64,000 nucleotides of DNA, taken from Crocodylus rhombifer (Eukaryota; Chordata; Crocodylia; Crocodylidae). Below, piece after piece: positions 25,453-34,390 of this stretch. The stretch lies in the NCBI GenBank assembly GCA_038503035.1, contig JAVSML010020429.1:182511-246510 (forward strand), in the 5' to 3' direction. Both the position numbers and the translations under genes were made by a program. Under the pieces are notes generated by a model. The model was given only the letters and a program-made list of their open reading frames with translations, had not been told where the DNA came from and made no database searches. Within the stretch, counting starts at the first letter, position 1; each line of letters begins with the position of its first letter.

Positions 25453-26240
25453 TCATAGACCGATAGAAAAGTTGGACTGGAAGGGACCTCAGAGGGTCAC
25501 ATCTCGTCCAACTTCCTATTCAAGGTAGCATCAGCCCTGTCTAAACCATCCCAGGCAAATGTTTAACCTGCTTTCAAACATTTCCAGGGATGGAGATTTC
25601 ACAGCCCCTGTAGGCAGCCTGCTCCAATGCTGAACCACCCTCGCAGTGAGGACGTTTCTCCTAATACCCAACCAGCATTTCCCCTGCTGCATTTTACGGC
25701 CATTGTTCCATGTCTTGTCCTCTCGGGGCCACAGAGAACAGTGCATCAGCCCCTTCTTTGTTACCACCCTTTAGGTATTTAAAGACCATAATCAAACCCC
25801 CTCTCAGTCTTCTCTTCCCCACATTAAATTATCCCAATTCTTCCAACATCTTCTCAGAAGGCAAGTTACTTATATCTCTACTCGATTTTGTCACTGTCCT
25901 CTGGGCTTCCTAATTTCCTTGTAGTGCACTGCCCAAAACTGGACATACCATTTCAGGTCAGGCCTCCCCAGTGCCAAACAGAGAGGAAGAATTGTGTCCC
26001 TTGATTTCCAAGCAATGCTCCTCTCAGTATAGCCCAGTATGTTATCAGCTTGTTTTGCAACAAGAGCTCCCCGTTTTCTCCTATATGGCTTATGGTCCAG
26101 CACAAGTTGCAGGTCCTTTTCTGCCGCGCTGCAGCTGAGCTAGTCATTCCCCAGGCTGTACCGTGCAGGCCACTGCTCCGTCCTAAATGCAAGACTTTGC
26201 ACTTGTTCTGTTTGCCCAAGGCATTCATAAATACATGACC
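25453..26240 (-). mobile_element. CR1 LINE, 3' portion of minus-strand copy
   Basis: The sequence begins at the CR1 3' terminus (GTCATAGACCGATAGAAAAG on the plus strand) and runs back through the C-terminal ORF2 region. On the minus strand, decayed peptides typical of CR1 are readable: CKVLHLGR near 26.2 kb, then RVVQHWSRLP and SLEMFESRLN near 25.6 kb. CR1 ORF2 encodes endonuclease and reverse transcriptase and copies itself by target-primed reverse transcription. Frames are broken by stops and frameshifts, so the copy is dead. It continues at 26425-26690 after an interruption. Confidence 0.92.
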
Positions 26241-26424
26241 CCCGCTCCAAGCGTGGGGAAGAGCCCTGTCACGATGGCAGGCACCAAGTAAGTTGTAAAA
26301 ATAAAGTAAAATTATATTGCATTGGTATTAGCAGAATCAACAGCAAGTAACTTAAGATGATCTCGTGAGGTCCCTTCCAGCCCCTAACATCTATGAGTCT
26401 ATGAAGATGCACATCTGCCAATTC
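26241..26424 (+). mobile_element. Insertion inside the CR1, carrying a plus-strand CR1 tail
   Basis: The minus-strand CR1 reading is lost for roughly 185 bp here. The insert contains GAGGTCCCTTCCAGCCCC and CTATGAGTCTATGAAG at about 26363-26404, the standard 3' end of a CR1 in the opposite (plus) orientation. The portion left of it is AT-rich and not recognised; it may be the remaining part of a very short 5'-truncated CR1. The exact edges and target duplication could not be fixed by eye. Confidence 0.6.
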
Positions 26425-26690
26425 ACCACTTTCATGTATCGCATGCTGTCCTTCCTGAATTTTATTTTTTTAGACCATTTACGTCATCTTGTCTCAATCA
26501 TCAGACCATTTTTCCAGTTCACCCAGGCCGCTCTGAATCCTAGGCCTACCCTCCAGGGTGTCTGCAACTCCACCCACCGAGGGGTCATCTACGGATTTGC
26601 TCAGCACGCCCTCCAGCTGATCCTCCAAATCATTAATGAAGACGTGAGACAGAACGAGATCCAGGCCGAACATGATCATCCGAGAGAGCC
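26425..26690 (-). mobile_element. CR1 LINE, reverse-transcriptase segment of the same minus-strand copy
   Basis: On the minus strand the frame reads VFINDLED, then LSKSVDDPSVGGVADT, then LEKWSDD. In intact CR1 elements the corresponding stretch holds the reverse-transcriptase catalytic box, normally F-A-D-D; here it reads S-V-D-D, so the two aspartates survive and the neighbours have changed. The copy is cut off upstream of the INDLED block, that is, truncated inside the RT domain. Together with 25453-26240 it makes the longest retroelement in the window, about 1.05 kb without the insert. Confidence 0.9.
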
Positions 26691-26794
26691 AGCAGCAGAT
26701 CGCCTGGCGGGTAGGCATGCTTCTCGTCTCACCTGCCGGACAGAATGAGGACGCCAGCTTCATCCGGGTCAAAGAATGAGCCAGGAGAGGGATG
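26691..26794. other. Short unique spacer
   Basis: This separates the CR1 end from a tRNA-like fragment. I see nothing in it. Confidence 0.3.
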
Positions 26795-26855
26795 CCCAGG
26801 AATCGAGCCCCTCGTCCTTCGCTTCAGTGGTTAGACAACCAGCCCCCTTGCAAAC
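26795..26855 (-). repeat. Possible tRNA-derived SINE head
   Basis: On the minus strand GGGCTCGATTCCTGGGC matches a tRNA B box (GGTTCGATTCC) and GGCTGGTTGTCTAACCACTG precedes it in the position of the A-box and anticodon half. The spacing is tRNA-like but the A box is weak. It is most likely the head of a MIR-type SINE; a body is not visible. Confidence 0.4.
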
Positions 26856-27351
26856 AGACGAATCGAGTGCAAAACACTAAAAACGACTACAATGTGGTAT
26901 CGGGAGCGGTGTGACGGCAACCTGCAGAACAGCTTATTTTGTGATAAAGAAGCAACGGGGGCCCAATTGAGCCCGATACTCAAGCGCGTTCAGGAAGTAA
27001 GCCTGAGACGGCTCGGCAGTAATTTTTGCCTGTTTCCAGAAAACAAACCTTTTGAAGTGCGGGAGCGCAATATCAGCTCGTTTTTCAAAGGGGCAACGTG
27101 ACAGCTGTGTTAAAGAGTACCGAGGAACCTGGGGGCAATTAGATGTAATGTTCTGGCAGCAGGGAAGTGCATAAGCCCCCTGCTTGCAGCCACTACAATG
27201 TATGATATAAAATGTCCAATTATTAGATGCAAGGGTTACAGTCATCTCTCTGTAGGGTTTGATTTGTGACTGAATGAGGAATGTCTTGCAAATTTGCAGC
27301 TCTAAACCTTGGGTACTGCTCAGCTGCAATATTTATTATCTGTCTGAGGAA
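26856..27351. other. Unique noncoding sequence
   Basis: A 131-codon minus-strand frame (26934-27329) and shorter frames occur, but with no domain. No repeat is seen. Confidence 0.4.
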
Positions 27352-27546
27352 TGTGGATATCCTCTCCCTTACCATCTTCCACGCACTGATCCTCACAACC
27401 ACCCCTTCCCTGATGGAAGGAAATATTATTCCCATTTTACGGGTGGGGGACTGAGGCACAGAAAAGCTAAGGGACTTGCCCAAGGAAGTTGGTGGCAGAG
27501 CCTGGAACTGGGTGCAGCCCCCTCAACCGCTGAACTATCCTTTCTC
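27352..27546 (-). repeat. MIR-type (CORE) SINE
   Basis: On the plus strand it reads ATTATTCCCATTTTACGGG, GACTGAGGCACAGAAAAGCT, AAGGGACTTGCCCAAGG and TGGTGGCAGAGCCTGGAACT, which is the reverse complement of the MIR core (…GGCAAGTTACTTAACC…GTGCCTCAGTTTCC…AAATGGGGATAATAAT). MIRs are tRNA-derived retroposons that used L2-type machinery and are common in crocodilian and mammalian genomes. The tRNA-like head is poorly preserved at the right edge, as is the L2-like tail at the left. Confidence 0.88.
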
Positions 27547-28278
27547 TCTCCGATTCCTGCCTGGGTATAATCTTGCTTTCATGTCTCATCAGAGACTCTT
27601 ATGAGCCGCGCTTTGCACGCAAGTTAGGTTTCCAGGAACGCATGTGTTTTTCTCCTTGGGAAAAGACTGCAGCATCACGTCCTTGCACGGGGAAGTATCC
27701 AGCGATTGTCACTACCCTAGAAAAAAAAATCCCAATATGGAAACACCCCCACGATCCCAACACCTAAAAGCAACCCCCAGAGTTTACAGGCCACCAGAGT
27801 CCTCCTTTCCTGGCGCTTTACCTGGATTACTTCCCAGGAATGAGCTCTGCATCCCCGACGGTGTCCGGCTGTGCTCTGGACAGTGCCTACAGCCATGGGG
27901 CTTAGGACAGAGGAGCTGAGGGCAGGAAGGCGCTGGACACACGGGTCCGGCTGGGAGCGAAGGTGGACCAGAGGCATACCGCTATGGGGACAGTGCTGTA
28001 GCCAGCTTCTCTTGGTCAGAGTCCTCCTGCAACTCCCCTGATTTTTGGGCTCCGTGTGCAGCATCTGAAAGACGACTTAGAGCCATGTTCTTCCCGGTCT
28101 CTCTCTCCTACCTCCCCAGACACGGCTGAGGCTCCAACCCACCCTGTTTTACACTCGCCTTGCACACACGAGGCGAGAACCAGCAGGCGAACGTGAAAAC
28201 AGCACTCATTTGCCCCTCCGCTGTTTCCTTTCCCTGAAACTCCCGTGGAGCTCCAACTCCAATGCCCTTCAGCTCCCA
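27547..28278. other. Unique noncoding sequence
   Basis: Frames up to 115 codons on the minus strand (27717-28064) have no domain. The A9 tract at about 27720 contributes a Phe/Lys run. I recognise nothing else before the inverted duplication begins. Confidence 0.4.
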
Positions 28279-28473
28279 GTGACACGCACGCAGTTGCATA
28301 TAAATTAATGCATTTGGAAAACTTGATTAAATGATATTTAACTTCAGCAAAGTCCTTAAAAGGAGGTCACAGCTGCTGCCTATAAGTGGCTGGGGAAGAA
28401 AAGAAAAAAAGTCACTCTCTCACCTGGTCGGGTTCATATGCCTGACCTCCTCTTCTCTCCGACCTCAACTGCT
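28279..28473 (+). repeat. Inverted duplication, left arm (about 195 bp)
   Basis: This stretch is the reverse complement of 29262-29448. From TGCATATAAATTAATGCATT through GGCTGGGGA there are 4 mismatches in 102 aligned bases by my count. Similarity continues, lower, through CACCTGG, ATATGCCTGACC and TCCTCTTCTCTC on the inner side and GTGACACGCACGC on the outer side. It has no tRNA promoter, no poly-A tail, no terminal inverted repeats of a known transposon and no coding frame spanning it. It may be a local inverted duplication of noncoding DNA, or two opposed copies of an interspersed repeat I do not recognise. Confidence 0.9.
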
Positions 28474-29261
28474 CGACCATCTACGTGTGCTGTGTGTGCC
28501 GCACAAAACACCCAGCTTCCTACAACAGCCTTGAAGAAGAAAGGAGCGGTCCAAGGTGTCTGGGACACCAGGACAAATATTTATTTCCTCGCCTATATTT
28601 GCACACAGGCTCCTATGCACAACTGAGCTCGATTTTCTCTCTGGCTTACTCTGTCCACTATCCAACACTAACACCCGCTGGTGCCGGAGGGGTGGTCTCT
28701 AGCTAGTGAGGTCCCTCCTGAAGTCAGTTTTCAGTGGCAGAGTAATACATGGACTTGCTCTGTCACATCATTGTCCAAAAATGTCAAGAGGGCAAAAATA
28801 GCCCTAAGCATTAAACAACTCTTGAAGAAAATCAGCTGAGAAGAAAAAAGGAAAAAATCCTACAGCGAGAGGACACTTTCTTTTTTCCCCTGGATGAGTC
28901 AATCAATGCAAGAAAGAGTCCTTTAACATAGCCTGCATAATAACTGACCCTAGCCAGGGGCCTAGGCAAGCTTTGGCATCTGCTAAGTTGTTCATTTTGC
29001 CTGGGTGAAGCAGTGCTTAGGAGTGCTGACTTCTAATTTCCAAGATGCAGAATTAAAAATGATCTTCTCTTTTGGAAATCATACATTAAGAGCGACATAT
29101 CAATTTGAAGGGGTAAGTGCAATCTCTTACCGGGGCACTTCTATTAAGATTCAAACACTGCAGTGAGATGATCCTAACAGGCAGTGTAAATCTTAGCAGA
29201 CAGTAAGGGAAGGAGTGAGGGGGGAGGAAATAAAAAAGATGAAATCAGAGATGACAACAAG
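28474..29261. other. Spacer of the inverted duplication (788 bp)
   Basis: No gene. It contains AT-rich non-repetitive sequence around 28985-29110 (CTTCTAATTTCC, GCAGAATTAAAAATGATC, ACATTAAGAGCGACATATC) that could be regulatory, and a GA-rich stretch at 29200-29290 leading into the right arm. Confidence 0.5.
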
Positions 29262-29448
29262 TAGTAGTCAAGGTCAGAGAGAAGAGGAGGTCAGGCATAT
29301 AAACCAGGCCAGGTGAGATGGTGATTTTTTTCCCCAGCCACTTATAGGTAGCAGCTGTGACCTCCTTTTAAGGACTTCGCTGAAGTTAAATATCATTTAA
29401 TCAAGTTTTCAAAATGCATTAATCTATATGCAATTGCATTCATGACAC
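29262..29448 (-). repeat. Inverted duplication, right arm (about 187 bp)
   Basis: This is the partner of 28279-28473 in opposite orientation: CCCCAGCCACTTATAGGTAG, then GCAGCTGTGACCTCCTTTTA, then CATTTAATCAAGTTTTCAAAA, here given in separate pieces. The two arms differ at only a few positions over the central 102 bases. A single strand could fold into a long stem with a 788-nt loop. The minus-strand frame 29440-29877 that overlaps its edge has no recognisable domain. Confidence 0.9.
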
Positions 29449-30089
29449 AAACACATACACATCTTTTCCTGTGTTAAGATTTCCCCGCCTTCCTTTATTT
29501 TGATTAAAAAGATGATATAAAAAGAAACCAAATGCAAAGCAAAGAAGAGAAACACCTGTTCGAGAAATCCTGCCACTTTCGCTTTGAAAGTAAATTTCAC
29601 AGGCCTGTGGATCTGCGGTCACAAATATATAAGAAAGCTGAAAGGGGATTATGTTAAAGCCTGCACAGAGCCAGCGTCTGGCAGTAAGGAGCCTGCAAAA
29701 TTGATAGAGGTTTGCAAATTTGCTAGCTGCAAATGTGCAGCAAAAGCTCAAATGAGAATGATGAATTGTAATATGCGCGAGACAGCTCAGCCCAAGATGT
29801 TGCGATTGGATGTGCCTTTTATCCAAGCACTCATTCCCATCTAATGAATAAAGTACAAGTAGAAAAGTACTCCTCAAAATAGTAAATATACCATCAGCTG
29901 GTTTCCTAGGAAGGAACCTGGCTCAGAGACACCCAATATCACCAGTCAAATCACTTGTTCCAAGCATGGAAATCCCTACACTCTCATAAGTCAAACATGT
30001 GCTGTACAAGATCCACACACACCCACTGAAAAGTTCCTTATATCAGTGCCTAAGCGCTGTGCACTTAAGGGGATGCGTATCGGTCAGCT
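29449..30089. other. Unique noncoding sequence
   Basis: AT-rich and non-repetitive. The 145-codon minus-strand frame across 29440-29877 is rich in Cys, Phe and Leu and has an 86-codon frame opposite it, with no domain and no splice context, so I treat it as chance. Confidence 0.4.
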
Positions 30090-30240
30090 CGCAGTATATA
30101 CAGCCCAACTGAGACTAATTGGAGTGCTCGTTATTCATCAATACCTATACACAGGAAATGAACATGCAGCCTCATTCATATTTGGCTCTGCATACAAATC
30201 CCAGCAGCTGAATACAAATTAGCAGCGAACGCTGTTGTTC
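30090..30240. promoter_or_regulatory. Possible conserved noncoding element
   Basis: GAGACTAATTGGAGTGC, GTTATTCATCAATACC, CATTCATATTTGGC, GCATACAAATCCC and ACAAATTAGCAGCG form a dense series of homeodomain and octamer-like words in non-repetitive DNA. No open frame of note. Function is inferred from style only. Confidence 0.28.
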
Positions 30241-32129
30241 TTATGGCGTTTCCAGCCTGAACGTGCCTGTAATACCACGGCAGGAGCATTTCACACGGCA
30301 CAAACACTGCTGGCATGATTGCTCAGTGCCATTTTCCAGAGGGAGCTGCAATGGGCTGGTGGTCGAGATGGTCAGAAGAAGATGAAAATAAAACAGTGAG
30401 GCAGGCAGTTCTGTGAGAACAGAGACCAGACTCAGCAAGAAGGGAAACTGAGACAAAAGGAGAGCGCTGCATCAGTGCAAGCACGTGGCCCTCGATGCCT
30501 TCAGCCTTTGAACACAACATTCATGTTATTCCTGAGGTCCCCTCCAGAAATGGGTGTCTGTGCAAAGTCAAAACTCAGCACACGGCTTCATATTTACCCC
30601 TGGCTCTGCATCTGCATAGAAATCCCCTTGCAACAAAGCCTGTAAGAGTGTAAATAGGCTCGTTTGTAGTTGTTTTATCAAATTGTATTAACTTTTCCTC
30701 TCTGGCATTCTCAGAAGCAGGCAACATGGAGACGTGCAGAAAATGTAAATCAACCCTTTTGATACAATAACTGTACCAGTGAATTGCATCCCACAAATCA
30801 GCTCAGGATAATAGCTGAGAGTTTGCTGAAAGGCACTTGGCTGTGGCTTCATGCCAGGAAGGGTACATTTCAGCTGGCCGGTCAATGGAAAACCGTCTTC
30901 GGTCTTGGGGAGAGAAGATGAATGCATGCAGGTACCTGTTGTTGCATAAACAATGCACAAGCAACCCTTGATGTTGTGGCTTCAGGGTCAATATATAATT
31001 AAAAGATGACAACAAGTGTTAAAAATATACTATGTACATTTATGAGGGAAAGCAGTTAGAAGTAAAGTGTATTAAAGAGATTTACTGATGTCTGCAGGAC
31101 GCTGATTTGTAGGTTAAAAAAGCTAGTCCCCAGACTACCAGACACACAGCATACAAGGAAGGTTTATCAAGAATAAGAGAATATGGGCCAGAATGGTATC
31201 AGCATCTTTTTGTCCAAACTGTCAAAAATTTGAAAACATGAAAAAATCCCAGCAGCGTGCGAGACCCCCTGTTCTACCAATTTCTTGTTCCTGTGTCTAA
31301 AGGTCTGGATTATTATCTATATTACCATGGCACCAATAACATGCAATCAGGGACTAGGATGCAATGGTACTACACACGATGCAAACACAGCTCAGCTGCA
31401 AATAGCCAGTCTAACTCAGGGACGAGAGAGAGAGAGACCAGGACAGGACACAGAAATGACGAGATGACTAATGTGATGGGCAGGGCTCTCAGCATGCGAG
31501 CAGCCTAAATGCTGCCCAGGGGGTTGTAGGGATCACATCAAAACTCTCCTTTGCTTGTCTGTCCCCTGCTGAATTCTGCACATTACACGGGTCTTCCAAA
31601 GAGTTTTCCAGCATTACCGTTATACAACTTATATTGGACTGCCAGATGCACCCTCCCCAGCCAAAATTCAGTTCTTCCATATTCAACGCTTGAGGATGAC
31701 TCTTGTTTTTAAGTGGCTGAAGCTTTTTCCCCACCTCTGACTCCACCTTAGATGCATTTCCTTCCAGCAAGCTAAAAGGAGGTGCTGCTTCGGATGCCGG
31801 GTGATGGAGATCCTCCCCTGAACACAGCGGTCACAGTGCCTGCGCATTGTGTTTGTGGTACATCTAATACTTAGGGGTTTTTTTTCCTTCAGATAGAAAA
31901 CAATGAATAGAAAAGCATTCGGACATAAGTGACACGCATAACAAACTGCAAGATGGCACTTCCATGCCCAAATGGGCACAATCCCACATCTTCCAAAGCA
32001 ATTCAGGCCCACACAGTGAAAAAGCAGCAACATGCAAAGAACTTGTATCGAATCCTAAATCATCATTAGCCATTTGGCTGTCTTTAAATCTATAAGTCTC
32101 AAATCAGGCATATTTAACTGGCTGGGATA
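30241..32129. other. Unique noncoding sequence
   Basis: No gene recognised. A short GAGAGAGAGAGA run sits at about 31425. Frames up to 116 codons occur on the minus strand near 31.7-32.0 kb, without a domain. Confidence 0.4.
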
Positions 32130-32290
32130 GGTCAGGATCTATTGATCAGCCCTAATGCTAATAAATGTGCTCTTATAAGTAAAGCTAATGAGACACATAA
32201 ATATACATCTCCGTTACTAAAAAGCATGATGGTGGGGGAATGCATGGTAATATTTACTAATGTTTTTCGTGCAAATTTTATCTTTTCAGG
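32130..32290. promoter_or_regulatory. Possible conserved noncoding element
   Basis: CCCTAATGCTAATAAATG, AAAGCTAATGAGACAC and TGGTAATATTTACTAATG occur in AT-rich non-repetitive sequence. A TTTTATCTTTTCAG tract at its right end looks like a splice acceptor, but the frame after it has no recognisable protein. Confidence 0.25.
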
Positions 32291-33077
32291 GATGCAGGTT
32301 AGGAGCTTGGTATCTCGTTTCCTGGAAGAACGAAAGGGTGTGGACACAAGGCAGCCAAATCATTATTGGTTTTTGTCATTAAGCCACAGCCAGGAACCTT
32401 CAAAATAATGTCATCGTGCCGCAAAATCCCTTTACTTCTGTTGTTTCTTCTTTCATATATATATATTGCGACTGGCTTCCCTACTCGCAGCATGTCCTGC
32501 ACCCCTGCCTTCGAGGCACTCACGTCAGGTAGCGCTATTCCTGTTGCTATAGAAATAGCACAGCCTTGTTGCTTTGATTATTTCTATTATGGCAGCAGCT
32601 AGAGGTCTCCATCCACAGCAAGGGCCCCGAAGGGCTTATGTGCGAGACGGTGCGGGGTGCAAGGCTCCACAGTGATGCAAAGACGGCTGCACACATGGAG
32701 CAGGATGGCTCAGCTCGTGCCTTGAGCTCCGTGTCAAATCTCTGCAGAGTTCGTCAGCAAATAAACCTTGACCCGGGCGCTCCCTGCTTTTAGCTGAACA
32801 GATGCACAGTTTATGCCTGCCTGAGCAAGGGAATGGCTTGGGGGTGGCTGGTGGCTTTTGTGGGATCTGTCAGAGACGCCGCGTGGGCTGCAAAGATGCG
32901 CCGTGCACCTGCCAGCCCTACGGGCTGCAAACGCATCACCTTTGTGCCAAGCGAACAGACGTCTCAGCCCTCTGCCACGCCACAAACACCCAAATTTGTC
33001 AGTGTGACAAGTCCTACCTCTAGTTTGTGTCGCCTTTCTGCGGCCAACACCTATTTGCTTATGGCAGCTGCCCCAGG
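32291..33077. other. Unique noncoding sequence
   Basis: A short ATATATATAT run sits at about 32457-32466. A 165-codon frame starts at 32833 and runs through the foldback element to 33330. Part of its length is the foldback itself, which argues against a gene. Confidence 0.4.
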
Positions 33078-33300
33078 CAGGTGCTCCCAGGCTTCAGGGG
33101 CCCAATCCTGTAGGGAGTTCCCGAGATCCCCATCTGCGAATGTGGAGGGGAAGGCCTTGCAGGGGATACCCACAGCATGCATATCATGCTGCTCCACATC
33201 TGCACGTGGGGGAGCCCCCGGGGCCCCCCACTTGAGACACACACAGAGCTCGTGGCTCTCGTGCTACAGGATTGGGCCCCTGAAGCCCCGGGAGTGGCAG
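33078..33300. repeat. Foldback (inverted-repeat) element, 223 bp
   Basis: GCTTCAGGGGCCCAATCCTGTA at 33091-33112 has a perfect reverse complement at 33265-33286 (22 bp). Pairing continues outward with mismatches (GCAGGTGCTCCC against CTGCCACTCCC) to about 33078 and 33300, and there is a second paired block inside (TGCGAATGTGGAG near 33136 against a reverse-complemented GTGCAGATGTGGAG near 33206). Transcribed RNA would form a long imperfect hairpin. It resembles a foldback MITE, but no target duplication is evident and I do not recognise the family. Frames on both strands stay open through the element because of its GC-rich composition. Confidence 0.8.
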
Positions 33301-34164
33301 GGACCGGACCCCATGGGACAACAGCCCTAGCAGTGCCTGTAGGTGCCAGTGAAGCAGATCAGCTAGGCCGGGACACATCCCGGCATCGCTGAGCCTGCTC
33401 CAAACATGCTGCCTGTTTCTACCCGCAGTAAAACACGGACCCGCTCCAAGAATTTTGCTTTTTTGCTTGCAGAAACCCAGGTCCTCCCAGAGTCATAACT
33501 GGTATCTGGAACAAGCTGAATGCAGCTGTCTAATATGAGATACCTCCAGTTTCAGGCCTCCAGCACACACGTGTCTGGGTTTGCCACGAGGCCAGCTTCA
33601 TGCCGGGACTCCAGAACGGCCCTTTTCAAACCAACCTCTCCGCACCTGGAAAGAGCAGGACCGGAGCCCCGACCCCGTTGAAGGGAACATGAATTCTGCT
33701 GGTTGCTTCAATGGAGTCAGGATTTCAACCCAGATTTGTTGTTTCCCCTTCAAGTAAGGAGTGTTTGGGACAAAATTAGTGCTGACTGCATCACTGTGTG
33801 AGCAAGCCATGCTGCTTGCCACCTCTGCTGAAGCAGGTAGGCGGCAGCTTCGAAATAGAAAACCTGCCTGCCTTCAGGTAGAAAAATCTTTGCATAAATA
33901 TTAGCTCCATGTTCGAGATTTGTATCGACCGACTTTGCCTTCTCACCTTCTAACATGCAGAACGGAGAGGCATTTTTCCCCCGCAACAGAAACTGTCTGC
34001 TTGCCCTGTCTTTTTTGGCTGAGATGTAAGCAAATCAGTGGGTTTTCACTTGAGATCAAATGTGTTGCTGCTACCACAACTATTAACACCCAGCTTCATT
34101 TCCAGGAGGGGAAGCAGACATAGCGATGCCTAGATCCACAGGATGAGATGAAGAATAACCGTGC
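33301..34164. other. Unique noncoding sequence
   Basis: No gene or repeat is recognised. Frames of 60-78 codons on both strands are unremarkable. Confidence 0.4.
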
Positions 34165-34390
34165 ACCCAGGCCTTGGGGTATCCTGAGTCAGGAGAGTGG
34201 GTTTCCATCAGCTCTGCCACAGACTGCTCATGTGAAGCTGGGCAAGTTACTTAACCAGTCTGCGCCTCTGGTAAAACACCTACTCCAGCAGGGCACATGG
34301 TGAGCCATAAATTGATTCAATGCTTGCAAGGTGCTCTCATGTTATGGTGCTGGGCACCATAGAAAAGCCAATAATAAATAATATAAGTCC
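34165..34390 (+). repeat. MIR-type (CORE) SINE
   Basis: CATCAGCTCTGCCACAGACT, then GGGCAAGTTACTTAACC, then CTGCGCCTCTGGTAAAA, then ATGCTTGCAAGGTGCTC, then TGGGCACCATAGAAAAGCC and AATAATAAATAATA give the MIR core and its L2-like tail in plus orientation. The tRNA-like promoter at the left is eroded. Compared with the mammalian consensus, the 'CTCATCTGTAAAATGGGGATAA' segment is reduced to a short remnant. Confidence 0.85.

Noticed and set aside
26494..26772. 92-codon minus-strand frame with INDLED and DD motif considered as a gene
   Set aside because: It is the reverse-transcriptase part of a truncated CR1, not a host gene.
29440..29877. 145-codon minus-strand frame
   Set aside because: It overlaps the edge of the inverted duplication and has another frame opposite it; there is no recognisable domain.
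32277..32602. TTTTATCTTTTCAG acceptor-like tract with a following open frame
   Set aside because: No matching donor with a coherent coding frame and no recognisable protein; such tracts arise often by chance.
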